From Eublepharis macularius (Eukaryota; Chordata; Lepidosauria; Squamata; Eublepharidae): a stretch of 64,000 bases of DNA. The stretch is from positions 21,300,001-21,364,000 of the forward strand of contig NC_072797.1 of NCBI RefSeq assembly GCF_028583425.1. Reading direction: 5' to 3'. Both the position numbers and the translations under genes were made by a program. Each line of letters opens with the position of its first letter. Within the stretch, counting starts at the first letter, position 1. The notes beneath the pieces were generated by a model. That model did no database searches, was not told the DNA's origin, and saw nothing but the letters and a program-made list of their open reading frames with translations. Shown here piece by piece: positions 1-12,600 of this stretch.

Positions 1-645
1 GTTATTAATTGGTCCTCTAAAAAAGATACATTCATTCTATTTACAATTATATGACAGCTGATCACTCTTGACAAATGTAAGAGGTTTCAGTTCACTAATG
101 TAACTTGTTAATTTGAGTACAAATATACCAGCTATAGCTATGAATTAGTGTTCACTGCTCATTCTGTAGGTGATGAAGTATCTAAGAGCAAGGGCAACAT
201 CAAATGGCTTCAGGTGTCACAAGTTTCAAGCTATCAATTCAAGAACGCACAGTAGTTTTCTTAGGAAACAGATTTGGCACTTCTGTTGGTGAGCTCTTCT
301 CCCCAATCCGACCCCCAGCCCTGGCCTAGGGCATTTCGTTATTCAGTCAATAAGAATTTTCTTACTGTGATGACAATCTAGAACAGTAATAATTTGAATG
401 TGGAAACAAAATATTTGTAGCGTACAGAATATTACAACACTTTCCTTAAAATGCCAATCCTTGGGGCTTAGCAAACTTACACCTCTCAAGTTTACCTTTT
501 CTCCTGGAGCCCAAGTTACATTAGCCAACTACGCCAGCCAACTATTTAAGTTACAACAGAACAACATACATGGGAATGCTTTCACAGCTCAGCCTCCCAC
601 ATCCCTCCAGGACCAGTGACGAATAGTTCTGTGGGACAGTCCTAC
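1..645. other. MTMR12 intron after exon 13, nothing else seen
   Basis: I looked on both strands for the next MTMR12 exon (the conserved FLLFLD-type segment) and found none, so it must lie left of the window. No repeat is recognised. Confidence 0.6.
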
Positions 646-3600
646 CTCTTCTCTTTCAGTCTGCCGGAGATGGTTGCAGCGATTCAAAAAAGCATGTCCC
701 CCTATTATCCATTCTTTCTGAATGAGGCTCTGAAATCCCAGCTTTGTTCTGTAGTATGAATCCATCATGATCTGAACCAGACTGGTGATCACACAGCACA
801 GGTCAGAAGCATTCTCCTCTGCAGAGAATTAAAAAGGATTAAGTGTTAAAGCAACCATTACTTGAAGACAAGAGGAAATTTTATGGACATGTAATGTGGA
901 ACAGAAAGAAGTTTCAATGCATATTAATAGTACTGCCTTCAAACACAAGCTATTTGTTCACTTTGGTGCTAGTAGTACAGAAATGAAGGATTGCTATTAT
1001 ATTACATTATCTTCAAGACAACTGAACACCCACAAATCGACCTTTTTGATTAGAGGTCCTTCCAAAGAATGGATATTGATCCAAATGTAGCCAGAACATC
1101 TTTTCAAATAATGTATAGTATTTTGGCTCAGCACAAAATTGGCTGCTTCCAGATATCAAAAATAAAGCTCTATTTGTAATGAAAATGTGTTAAAGTCCTC
1201 AGGGTCACATACCTTTACCCCCACTATATGCAGCACTGGACTAAAACTAGCAAGTCTCCCAACTGCGCTTCATTTTTGCAGTACCTAGTGAGCTCCTTAA
1301 AACTGCATTCTTAAGGTTTGCTAATTAGTCAGCACTAGGGGTGTGCACTTCGGGTTCCCGATTCAGAAAAAATGCCTGAATCGGACCCAATCTGTAAAGA
1401 TTTGGGTTTTCCGAATCAGGGCCAGTTTCGGAACATCCAAATCAAAGCTTTCTGAAGCGATTCAGGTTGCTTTGGGAAGCTTCGGAGCCCTTTAAACTTC
1501 AGCTGGCCCATGGGCCAGCTGAAGATTAAAGGGCCTCCTGAGCATGCTGGAGGGGGAGGATTTAAAGGGAAATAAGCTCCCCACGCCATTTGCAAATGGC
1601 GCAGGGAGCCTTCTACCCTTTAAGCTCTTCCCCCATGCCTCCAGCCAGATAGAGAGGGGAAGAGCTTAAAGGGTAGAAGGCTCTGCATGCCGTTTGCAAA
1701 TGGGGTGTGGAGCCTTCTACCCTTTAAGCTCTCCCCCGCCCCCCCGCTCCAGCCATCAGCAAAGGAGGCAGAGGAGGCCTTTCCTACCCCTCAAATGGCT
1801 GCCATGGAAGGGTCAGAGGAGCCGGCTCTGTGCTTCCCCATGGCCCAGCTGGTCCCTGCGGCAGCAGAGGCGGCGGTGTGGAGCTGGCTCCATGCTTTCC
1901 CACCATCCAGCTGATCAGCCTCCCCTCTCCCTGCCTGCCAGGTAAGTGGGGTGGGGGTGGGTTTTTTTGTTCCCCCTCACTTCAGTATGCTCCGAATATT
2001 TACGTAGCATACTGAAGCAAGCTAAATACCAGAATCTGGTAATTCTGGATGTTTTCCCCGCTTCAGATTTTTTAGCAGTGCACACCCCTAGTCAGCACTG
2101 GATTTAGACATCACAAGCTGTAGTTTGAGACAAAGTGTTAGAGACCCCAAGATCAAACACCAACTTGCCATGAAACATTCACTGTGTGACCTTAGGGCAG
2201 TCATCCTCTCTCAGTGTAATGTTCCTCCTGAATTGCAGGATAAAACAGGAAGGGAGAACTATGCAGACACCAGTAGCAATCTGGATAAAGGGTACGGAAA
2301 AAAAATGTAAATAAAAACTGTGGACTTCTTGCTTTGCAAAGTTAACATAGTGTGCAAAGTGATGAGGAAAAGTGTGCAAGCTTATTCTCGTCACAAGCAC
2401 AGATTTGTTTGCAATGCCTCAGTGCACTCAATATGTTTACTAGGATTAAAGTTAGGAAGGATTCTATGCATTATTCACTGCAAAACTACTTTGGTGTTTC
2501 TACTGCTATGTAAGTCAAGCAAACACACCAATACAGTACAGAGAAAAGTAGTATTTTACGAGCAGCAAGGTAGACACAAAGGGCTGTATACCACACAAGC
2601 ATCATCAACAGCAATAAATCTTGAAGCAGAAGGAACACAACTCTGTATACAATGCAACAAGTAAACAAAGCCATGGTGAATTCTTAGGATAGCCTGCCAA
2701 TTGCCAAAGGGAAACTACTTTGAAACATTACAAAACCAGCCCAAGTATCTATGTTGAGCCAATGCTGGGCCTATTTGAATGGCAAAATGAAGAGCAATCA
2801 CACCAAACTCTAACCCCTTTAAGCTAACAAGCAGTACTCTACTCACAGGTGAAGGAGAAAGAGGTGGGGCTGCAGAAGACAAGGGTTTTCACTGAAAAGG
2901 AAGAAGAGAAGGAAGACGCAGGTGTCTGGCTAAAGCAAAACAACATACTAAAAGTACCTCCAGCTACAGCCATACTTCAGAAGAGGCCATTTACAGCTTA
3001 GCTAGAAACTAGGAACCATGCACAAGTCTGATTAAGATGCATGGGATCTAGACAACATACAGGGTTATCCTATTTTTAAAAATAAATTTTCAGCCAGTGT
3101 AACAAGAAGGTACCATCAAGGGACCTATACAGAAGGCTCACATACACCCTTCCCCCAGTTGCATGAGATTAAGTCTCTGAAAGGACAGGGGACAGGTGAG
3201 AGAAAGAAGCAGCAACTCTCTCAAAATTCTAACTGTCCTTAGAAAAATCTACAACAGCAGTAGATAAAACTGTAACAGAAAGCATTGAAAAACGTTGCCA
3301 AAGCAGCAGCACCCTCTTTAGCATCTACAAAAATTTTCTGAATAAAATGCTTTAGGTTGGTTCTTTTGCGGAAAGGACTGACTGAAGGGTGCAGAAGTTG
3401 ACAGGACAATTGGATCGGGAATTCAGAGAACAGTTCCAACAAATCCAGTCACAAAGTAAGACTTCTTCTGAAACCGAGGGGAAGAATAAATAATCTCCCT
3501 GATGTATTCAAGCTCTTTGGCACAGCTAAAGTATTGAAGAAATGCTGTCTTATGTGCTTCCTTTTCATTATAAAGAAAAACCTCCTAAAGATTTAATGAA

Positions 3601-6600
3601 TCCATTTATCCCACTACATTGTAACACAGTTCTAGATTAAGATTGTTTTAATTTAAATAGAAGCTGTGGGCAAGCAGAGAGTTCTGGAGAAGCCGTAATG
3701 CTAGGCAAATCTCTTAATCACAGTCGCGACCGCAAGAAGGCTGTGAGATCATGTATTTCTTCCTCACAACACATTCCTCCCTCCTGCCTTAAAAGCAGGC
3801 AAGGTATTTATTTGTACCAGCACCAACCGCAGTTAATGCTAGGATTCCTAAAACCAGTGCTTGAAGCTGGTCCAGAATGCATCTCTTTAACGTATCTGTT
3901 CTATCCAGATCGTTTCAGGTGGGTGTTGGTCTGCAGCAGAACATCAGAATCTGAGTCCAGTGACACCTTAGAGACCTTCAAGACCAGCCTTAATACATAC
4001 ATGGCTGGCCTGCACATGCAACTTTGGTTCAGGAGTGCAGGTTTCCACAGGCCCAGTTTTGGCCTGGCCCCTGAGAAAAGAATGAACAGGTCTCTTAATT
4101 AGCTCCACCTGCAGACTGTTGTTCTCAAGGGAAGATGTCCTTGGGTGGAAGGGAGTATCAGTGCTGGCTATCCAACCTGGTTTCTCAAGCCAGCAACACC
4201 GTTATCTAATGGCAGAACTACAAGTGACAAAAGGCACAGATTTGACACTTGTCAGCTTCCCTCAAGTTTTGATGGGAGATGTAGGCATCCTAGTCTTGCA
4301 GCTTGGCTCTCTGACTGCTGTCCAATGGACTTATCAACTGTCACTTGTCTAACATTCCGCCAAGCTGCCTACATTTCCCATCAAAACTTGAGGGAAACTG
4401 ACAAGTGTCCAATCTGTGCCTTTTGTCACTTGTAGTTCCACTCTGAGTGTGCCCTAATTGGCTGACAGCTCTTGAAAGGACGGCTCCTCATAGCACTGTG
4501 AATCCAATCTGATCCTCTTTAGCCAGAACCGTTCTACCAGCAAGTGAGAGAGGCTCTTTGCTCCATGCCAGATGCCATGATGATGAGCAGAGCTGCTTGG
4601 TATAGTTTGGACTTTGTTTGTGAGTATGAGCAATGCCTGGAAGCTACTTCAGAGAATGAAAGCAAGCTTTTTAATGTCTAGTCAGTCTTAGTTAAGCACT
4701 GGCAAGCTGTTATTTTCACTTGCCTTTTTGCTCTGTGCTTTAATAGTGTGGTTCCTGCCCTGTATACTCTTCGTAATCTGAACTTAACAAAATATATTTT
4801 ACTTCTGGTGCTGGGAGTTACTGACTGAATGTGTGCCGGTCCTCCCAAGGAACAAACCCGGAGGCTGAAAGTCTCAAACTTAAGGACCGGATTCCCCATG
4901 AGGCTGCTAGGGGTCTCAAGGGGCTGTCGGTTCAGTGCTTGGGAAGAGTAGCCGGAGCTCTCGAGGTCTAGAGGCCAACAAGATTTTCCGGGTGTCTTCT
5001 TCAGAGACAAGTCTCTTAGCTGAAGAAGGCAGCTTTGACTCTCGAAAGCTTATACTCTGAAAATCTTGTTGGTCTCTAAGCTGTCACTGGACTCTAATTT
5101 TGATGTTCTATCAAGATATGAGGGTAAAGTTGAATTGCTCCACGCTCTTCAAAAAGTTTCCTCAGTTTACTGCCAAGAAAACATTTCATTAGCAAAAATA
5201 AAACTTATGCCTGCACTCTGTTTTGACAATTGAAACAAAAATTGTGTTTTATTTAATCTGGCGTTGCATTTAATGTTCCAATTCTGTGTTTATTAATAAT
5301 TCATTCCACCAGCCAACTCTAAGGAAAGATGGAATACTAAAAGGTATTTGATGTTTTATCTTGCAAACATTGCTTGAGCATCCTGCAGCATGTCATTGAT
5401 CACAGTGCATTACTGTGGATTCTCCTTCAGAACCCATGTTTCTTAGGTATCACTGGACTTGGTAGCTCACGATTATGTAACCTGGTGAAATTACATGTGT
5501 GCATGCCTATTAAACAGCCACATCCATATTAGGCAAGGAGGTCTAAGCGCAAGTGGTTTTGAATCGGGTCTGGCAAACAAGCAAATGCCCCTCTTGTCAG
5601 CTGAACACATTAATCAGGAACCTTAGCATAAGACCTTAAACTTCAGCACAAATGAATGCACAAGCATAATTTTATGCAACTAATGGTATAATACAACCAA
5701 GGCTAAACATTTAAGCTTCACCTAATACAGTAAGAAAAGAATTTTAAAAAGTCAGCAGTACAAGTGCTAAAAACTGGTTGGCCTATGTATGCTTGGACTG
5801 TACTACAGGTTGACAACAAGGAACACCATTGCCGCCTCTAGTGAACCAGTGAACATGGAATCATGCCGGGGGGGGGGGGGGGAGAGAGCTGCCACTATCA
5901 CCAAGCTTGGGGTCAGCCAGGCTGGGGGGGGGGCATCACTGCTGTTGAGATGGTGAGCATGGAAGTAGGTGGGCAATGGGGGAGCTGTTGCCACCAGGCC
6001 AAAACTAGGGTCAGCTGGCCTGCGGTGGCAGGAAATGCCACCACCAATGTTGAGGCTGGGATTGGCAGGGTGGGGGTGGGGGGAGAATCCCATCCTGCAA
6101 GTCTCACCAGAGCCCTGGCTTGGTCAGATTAAGCAGCATTAAAAGATAAGACTCGATCATAATGCTTGATCAACTCATCTTCTATAAACAATCCCCCTTT
6201 TGGACTGAGCCATGGGTCGGATCTCAACCAGGAAAAAAAAAGTTTAAATGCAGGATAGATATCCTTTTAAGGAACTTCGGTATAGTTCAAAATACCATAC
6301 AGTTCATGAATCTTTCAACTCTGGCTACTTAGAAATTGCTGCTGAAAGAATACAGGAAAAAGCAGTCAAAGTGTACATCACTCTTACCTACAAGGAGAAC
6401 ATTTGTATTCTGTGCTTCCAGCAAGTCAATAACCTCTACTGCTTTTCTCAGACAGCGTCTGTAAGAAAAAGACCAACATAAGTCACTGCAATTAAGGTAA
6501 TTATGCTGCAAAGCCAATGGAGCCATGGTCTACACACAGCTATGGATAACTCAGAACTAACACTGAAGACTTGCATTGTTGTTAAAGTTTGTACTGACAC

Positions 6601-9600
6601 ATTTCACAACACCACAATGTCAGACTAGCTGGTTTATTATGGTAGAAGCTTTGTGAAAAAGTAGTCACGACTAACCTTACAATTTCTTGCCAATTTGTAC
6701 TTTCCAGTAATGAAAACCATTTCACATCAGTATCCCAGAAGTCTGCACTATTATCTGTTTATGAAAAAGGAAGAAAAATTGTAATTCAGTTGTTTGATTG
6801 CTAGATGCCACCTTGGAAGAGAAGCTTCAGAGAGCTCCTATAAGGAATGATATATTTCAAAGACAGTAATGATGCCTGAAAGTATACATTTGTGTGCCTC
6901 TGCTGCTCAAATACAGACTAAATGGTTAATGTACAAATGATAAAATGGGCAAGGTGCGAAGAAAAATGTGAGTACCAAGAACTAAATACTGACAGACATT
7001 AGCAGGCATGCAGAAAGACTAAGATTGCATTCACATCACAATCAGCTGTGGTTCATGGAACAAACTGATTATCTACCAGATATAAGAAAGAAACCTCACT
7101 CTGTGCAGAAGCCTCTGTTATGTTCAATTCTTGCCTCCTGTCTGCCTCTTAACATGGAGTACATCTTGCCTACCCTGATTGCAAGGGACGGGGCTATTGA
7201 AAACTGCAATTTCAGACTCCTAGCCAAACCCAAGTTAGTACAAAATGTAGTTAACTAGCTACAAACCCTAGTGTAAAATCCCAGTTTGGTGTCAGCCAAC
7301 ACACTCTGCCTCGCTGGACCGTTTGAATCCCCAGTTGCAACCAATAGGAATTTGATCAAGACAATTTATGACAACTGCATGCAGCCTAAAATAAGACAGA
7401 AGTGCAGAAAACTGAACCACAAAGGAAGAAAACAGCACAATACTATTGGAAGCAAAGGACAGCTGTCTAGAGATCTAAATTTCAGATGTGACTCTCAATG
7501 TAATAAAGTATTTTGGTAATAGCTCTCACTGTGGCAAAATTGTCCCTTTTTGGTTTCACATATATCACACAGATCACAAATCTGTAAACAGGCAGCTGCT
7601 CAAAAGCAGTCCCTCTGTGCAAGGAAGATCATATACTAGTAAGTTTAGATCAGATATGTTGTACTAGTTTTGGTAGTAATGTTCTCTGGACAAATATTTG
7701 ATTTTTTCCTTGAGATAGTTACCAGCCTTCTACCTCGTAGACTTCACTTACCTACTAGAAACAGTTGTTTAAATCTAGTATACGCAGTTTGGATATCTTG
7801 CAGAGATGGAAGACTGCTTGAAAGCTCATCAATTTTCATGGCTTCGTAAGGCGGCTTATTAATTGTCTTGTACATTCTGAACACACAATTAATCATTCAA
7901 GATTAGTATTCTAACAGTAACATTTTACTGCAGGAAGCAAGCTTACAATTCATCTCCCTAAAATGTAAACAAAACGCAAAATATTCCAAATTGTTAACTG
8001 TTGTTAATGTTGGTAACATGAGGCTCTTCTAGTAAAAGATAATGCCATAAGGGTATATACCACTAGGACTATCCAATTATTGGGTTTTCAGGGGGGAGGA
8101 GGACTGCTGCTGCAGTTGTCCTATGGATATACAGCAATTCATTCTATACTTATTCCAGTATGCTGTAGCATCCTAAGTCTTAACTTTAAGAGCTGCACCT
8201 GTCATTCTTACACTTGGGGCATTGTAAGCATAATATGGGAAGAGAAAACATGTATAAGTCAGTACAGAAAAAAATACTCATTCTATTCAGACTTAAGTAT
8301 AAGCTATGGAGCAAATGGCAGAGAATTGTGACTAGCAGCTATCGTCTGTGTAGTCACAGTTTTCTCTATTAACAGTTCAGGGAACACTTGAGGCATTCAG
8401 TGCCTTCAACTGGATCTTCTGCTAGTATTTTAACTTATACTACAAAAAAACTACCCTAGCCTATATAGCTAGAATGTAGGCAGTCAAAGAACTGTATAAA
8501 TATTTGCTCATCCCTGTGGTTTGGAAGCTTACAAAACTTATTTCTGAAGACTAACAGATTCTCGGGGGCCCTCAGATATTAGATGTATAACAGCCTCCTT
8601 GGAGATGCTGAATGGTTGGGTAATCTGTACTGTTTGGGGAGAGGGCTCTCACAAGTATTTTTTTTAGGCATGCAACTGACCTAATACTTTTTGTTCCAAT
8701 TAAGGATGTGCAATTTGGGTTTGGTATTTGGTAAAAATTACCGAATTTTACCTGATTAGGTAAAATTCAGTGTTACCGAACTTAAATCTGTATTACCGAA
8801 TGAATTTGGTAATACCAATGTTTAAGTTTGGTAAAATTCAGGAAGCGCAGTAGTGCTGTTCCTTTCCTAAGGAACAGCAAAGAAATGCCGCTTCCTGCTT
8901 TGTTTTACCAGATGGGAGAAGTATGAGAGGCCAATCCTTACAGCAGCTCTCCTTCTCTGGCCAATGGGATTCTCAAGGAGAGTGCCTTTTTTAAACTGCA
9001 GCAAGGAGTTAAAATTAGGAGGCTTTGCTCTGATCTGGAGACTGAGAGACACGGCCTGCTCGCTGCTTCTAGCTGTTGGTTCTCTTGGCCTGCTTTGGAC
9101 TGTGACTGGATCTTGCTGCCCAGTGAGTGGAGTGGCTGCTGCTTGATTTGAGAGCTGTAGACTCACTGGGATTTTTTCTCTCTTTGGGAGGGGGGGTTGG
9201 CCTGATGTCTAGGAAGGAAAAGCTTTTTTGTTTGCATTTTAAGCATTTTTTGCTCTGTGTGTGGGACTCTGATTGGGCTTTTGAGTAGGAGGGCTTTGAT
9301 TTCTGGCATTTGAAGTTGGTTAAGTTTACTGTATTTTTCTGCTTGTTCTTTGGGGGGCGGGGTCTGTTTTTCCCCTGTTACTGGGCTCTCTTTACAGAAG
9401 CTTTGTTGGTGTTTTTTTGCTGGGCTCTGCTTTCTGTTGATATAGAAGTTTTATTTATTTATTTGTTTGTTTGTCTGTAATCTGTCTCTCTCGCTGAGAC
9501 TCAAAGCGGATTACATAGTGTGAGATTAGTACAGTCAATTTCAAGGACACTTCTATAAACAATACCATAGGCTAAATAAATACAATTTTACAAAGTCACA

Positions 9601-12600
9601 TTATTAGTAAGTGTTTGTTACCATGCAAGCAAAGTACAAGGGAAGGACTGATTCACATATTGGATAGAACAGCTATTACTGACCCATCCAAGAAGATTTT
9701 CTGCATTTGCGAAATGCTGTCATCTTGTTCTTTGGGGAAAGATGACATTTTGAGAAGACCAGCACCAGTATGGCAAGACCAGCACCAGATCTGCAACACA
9801 CATTTACAAGTAATTATACATCACAGACACTAATTTTATATACATTGTGGAGCAAAGCTGCGGCTTTCCAAAGGAAAGTTCAGAACTCGACCATGCATAA
9901 GATCTCATTTGTGCACATGATGTGTATAGTTACAACAACCCTGTGATATCTAATGTATCATCTGGTCTGCTTATGGACCATTTTGACTAAGTTACAGAGA
10001 TAGACACTGACAGGATCCTGGCATCTGTAAGGCTACTACTTGTTCACTGGATGCTTTCCCATTTTGGCTACTAAAATCATGTAAGGACCACATAAATGAT
10101 CCCATTGTCCATTACAAATCAGTCACTAACTCAAGGCACTTTCCCACAACTGCTCAATGAGGCAGTTATCCATCCACTACTTTAAAAACTACCCCTAGAC
10201 AAAAATGATCCGGCCAATTATCCCTCAGTCTCTAATCTGCCCTGTAATGTTTTGCCATGTAAATATTTTTGTGAGAGTTTTATTTCAGGTAATTAAGGTG
10301 GGGGTATGAATGCATATTTATTGTGGTTAAAAGTGCGGACCTGTAAAGCAAGGAGGAGGGGGCCTAGATGGATCACACTGAAGAGTTGTGATTGGACAGC
10401 AGCTGTAAACTAGGCGGAAGAGTGAACTGAGAACATTCTGACAGCGCAGTCAGTCCATGAGGATGAGAGGAGAATTATTCTGTGAATGAAGTGCTGAGGG
10501 TAGAAGTCTCTGTGTCAGACTTTGTGGATGAAATCCACATAAGTGGCAACTGGGGACAAGTAAGTCTGAGTCCTTTTATAAATGTCTGAAGATCGGTACT
10601 TGTCTTGAAACCATCATCCTTATGAATCATTCTGAAACCATTATGCTTATATACTATTTCTGGTTAAGTAAAACTTGTTTAATCTAAAATAAAGAATCCC
10701 GTTTTCCTCAAAGCTACCTCCACGTGCTGATTGTTCTGTAATTCTACTACCTAGCAGGAAGGCTTAACCTACCATTAAGCCTTTCTATACTATAAGTCAA
10801 ACAGAGAGAACTAAGACAAGAGCCTCTGGTGGCAGTGAAAATCTAATGAAACAGTTTTTTTAAAAAAAGGCAGACAGGTAGTACAATATAGATTTCATAA
10901 AGGAGGTAACTGCCCCACGACCTTTCTAGGCAAAGTTGGCACGGTGCTTGGGGTTGGGCTGCCACCAATATGCTGATGGATGGATGGCCAGATACTGCCC
11001 CAGACAGTCTGGCCAGGGCTTTGGGAGCCATGACTGGATAGTTGAAACACAGCTGACTAAAATTAAATCCTACAAAGATGGAGGTCCTGTGTCTGGGCTG
11101 TGGGCTCTTAGGTTCTGGGACTTGACTCAGCAGTCTGCTGCATTCAGAATCTCATACTATTCCATTTATTACATTTAACAGATGAAAATCAGGACACAGA
11201 ACTTTTAACCCCTTTATTCTCGTAGGTTCAAACTGAACTTCATCTGTGCATGAAATGACATTCACTAAGTCATGGCACCTTCCCACAACTGCTCACCACT
11301 TTATGCACGAGCAGTCGCACTAGATGCATGCATGTTCTGCTCTGATTAAATTTCTACAGACCCTGAGAAAGAGGAGCTATTGAACCCTCATCTTTAGGGA
11401 TTATGCAGTAGGAATGAAAAACAGAAAACAGGGACTCCTTTCGGTAAATAGGGGCACTTGAGATATATGGAACACTGCTAGTTCTGCTTCTAACCGGCAA
11501 TAGCAAGTCTCAAGATCTTGACAACTTAGGAAAAAAGCTTGCATGCCCATCCTTAAGCGTGATCTAGTGCAGTTTAGCTTTAAATTTCCGCACATGCTGG
11601 AGAACCTCTACCCAACTATGCTGCACCTGTACATGTGGCCAGCTGTACTCTATTAGATGAGCAGGATTTGATTCCAGTGGAAACACCAACGGGATTTTCA
11701 GGGTATGAGGTCTTGAGAGGCAAAGCTCCTCTTTTCAGCTTTGACTCTTGAAAGCTTATACCCTAAAAATCCTGTTCATCCTTAAGTTGCTCCTGGACTC
11801 AAATTCTGCTGCTCCACTGCAGACCACAATGGCTACCTACCTGAAACTATCTATTAGATCAAGAAGTGATCTCATCCAGTAGCAAACAGGCTAAAAGTTA
11901 AACCACATTTCCATGTCTTCAGTGAAAATAATTCTGAGAAGCTGAAATTGACATTGCTGAAGCAGAGGTCAAAAGGATGCCAAGCCCAATATGAAACAAA
12001 CAAAAAACGGATTTACAGTAGAGAAGAACCAAGAACCAAAAGTGTTGTTTGTGTTCTGAGAAATTATTTGATTCAGAACTGTACAAAATTCACAGTAGCA
12101 GCGCTTCATGTGAGCAGAAGCAGATGTCAAAGCAGGCTCATTACTTGAGCGTTACATCCCACACTTGGTCTGTCCTGTACAACCTGTGTCCATAAGCTGC
12201 ACCCATTTCATCAGTTGTACCTGAACAAGCCCTAAACACACCCTGCATTGAGTTTTATTTGACGCTTTCTGTTCAGTCATGTTACAAATATACTCACTGG
12301 AACTCCTTGTCCTTGGTACTGCAGAAGACTGTCTTCAGAGACAGCCATTGGAACAACAAAGTAGGGTGGCAACCTAAAAAAATAAATGTAATAACCTTAA
12401 GCCTGCATTATCCGGAAAGTCATGATGCCTTCTGATTTATAAGTGCAGTACTTCCATATAAAGGGGAAGAGTAGCAACAGCAGCGATGGTTGTATTCTAT
12501 GTTTAGAATACTTACATGCCAATTTTCTCCAGAAACAGAATTCAGAGTGGCTTGGAAGTGTTAAGAGTCATATAATCTAATAAGAATGTCAACATCCAAA

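Noticed and set aside
3698..4102. A 134-codon plus-strand frame in an MTMR12 intron
   Set aside because: Its C-terminal half is the fold-back repeat. The rest has no protein-like features that I recognise.
6676..6690. Earlier GTAAGG as donor of MTMR12 exon 11
   Set aside because: It would break the Arg-Arg-Cys-Leu junction; the GTTAGT five bases further keeps the frame.
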